From contig OZ007507.1 in assembly GCA_963931865.1 (NCBI GenBank), positions 19,843,985-19,907,984 on the forward strand: DNA of 64,000 nucleotides, in the 5' to 3' direction. The notes under the pieces were generated by a model. That model made no database searches, was not told where the DNA came from, and worked only from the letters and a program-made list of their open reading frames with translations. This DNA is from Axinella damicornis (Eukaryota > Porifera > Demospongiae > Axinellida > Axinellidae). Each line of letters starts with the position of its first letter. The first letter of the stretch is position 1. Both the position numbers and the translations under genes were made by a program. Positions 44,766-64,000 of this stretch are shown here, in pieces.

Positions 44766-45105
44766 GCCATTTTGAGGCAATTTTATGAGGTCACGCGTTC
44801 GCCAATTGCGCATGCGCAATCCAAAATGCAAGCACATTTTTGTGATGGCTGCGTTTGATACACTAACAGAATCCCTGTGAATCCGTCATCTGGTGGCTCC
44901 TACCGCTACGAGGAATACCAACCTGTTCTTGTCCAGATCTATCGTGACTATGCCATCATATCATGGAGGCGTGACTTCCTTTTCATGACGTAACTACTGA
45001 CCAGAACTTAACTGTTTTGAACTTTACTTGGAGCCATTGCAAGCACATGATCTGCACGACTGCCATCGAGCTCTCTGATCTGATGAAGAGTGAATGCCCC
45101 ACTCA
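44766..45105 (+). repeat. Dispersed repeat, right copy, ending at the dynein junction
   Basis: Partner of 24840-25245. Homology stops at GAATGCCCCAC, after which the sequence becomes dynein-like. This copy lacks the palindrome insertion found in the left copy. Confidence 0.7.
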
Positions 45106-45108
45106 GGA

Positions 45109-45297
45109 GTGTCTTTCTGTCTGACCGGGTACTCAGACTCAGCAGAGGATCATCAAAGTCTGGAAGGAACTCGTCAATCAGATATCACTGTGTGTTTGTA
45201 TACATTCCATAAGCCCACATGGGCCAGGTGAAGGAACTCATCAATCAGGTATCACTGTGTGTTTGTATACGTCCCATAAAGCTCACATGGGCCGGGT
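45109..45297 (+). pseudogene. Degenerate first DYNC2H1 exon with duplicated donor region
   Basis: 45145-45181 reads RIIKVWKELVNQ in one frame and just upstream FCLTGYSDSA in another, matching a DYNC2H1 segment that directly precedes VGDN..., so the exon has a frameshift. Its donor is AT (45182-45183) instead of GT. A tandem copy of about 67 bp (45163-45228 and 45229-45297) repeats KELINQ followed by an intact GTATCA donor at 45249. The exon begins about 4 bp after the end of the dispersed repeat. Confidence 0.6.
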
Positions 45298-45394
45298 GGC
45301 ATTAAAACTTTGATTGCATTGTCCAGGGAGATACATGTAACTCATGGATGTTTGTAGTGAAATTTGGATGATGTAACATTTTGCTCCACTACAG

Positions 45395-64000
<18,606 letters not shown>

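Overview
This is a window of animal nuclear DNA. It has GT-AG introns, microsatellite-rich introns, a ciliary dynein gene, an HSPA12-type chaperone fused to a Death domain, and dense nested transposons. Death-domain/HSP70 fusions, tyrosine-recombinase retroelements and palindromic mini-insertions would fit a sponge or another early-branching invertebrate. That placement is inference only; no sequence here fixes the species.

Layout. 1-3.8 kb is a satellite-like array of exon-1-like monomers. 3.8-6.5 kb holds minisatellites, a hAT-type MITE and small palindromic insertions. 6.5-8.9 kb is a detached copy of the last five exons of the cytoplasmic dynein-2 heavy chain (DYNC2H1), broken by two in-frame stops. 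8.9-12.9 kb has no gene, only direct repeats, a 48-bp minisatellite and a MITE. 13.0-40.4 kb is one plus-strand gene of seven exons and 836 predicted codons: an N-terminal Death domain followed by an HSPA12-type ATPase. Its last intron (18.4-39.1 kb) is 20.7 kb long and full of mobile elements: a Ngaro/DIRS-like retroelement with split repeats, a short LTR element, a Ty3/Gypsy copy inserted in an older DNA transposon, a cassette coding for a PHD finger, and several MITEs. 40.4-45.1 kb is intergenic, with MITEs and a Gypsy integrase relic. 45.1-64.0 kb is a second, much longer DYNC2H1 copy (29 phase-consistent exons covering the linker, AAA1-AAA6, stalk and C-terminus) that runs off the right edge.

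Neither dynein copy looks whole. The right copy starts abruptly next to a dispersed repeat, lacks about 1,300 codons of tail, and has two frameshifting exons shown by both homology and intron-phase arithmetic. The left copy has only the C-terminus and two nonsense codons. The two also share intron sequence, so the duplication is fairly recent.

The most unusual signal is a dispersed family of tiny, nearly perfect palindromes (33 bp and up) with termini like TAGYCTCR...CCAGRC. Several copies are flanked by exact or near-exact 9-bp target duplications, one pair is nested, and related empty sites exist in the window. They look like extremely reduced foldback (possibly Mutator-like) elements.
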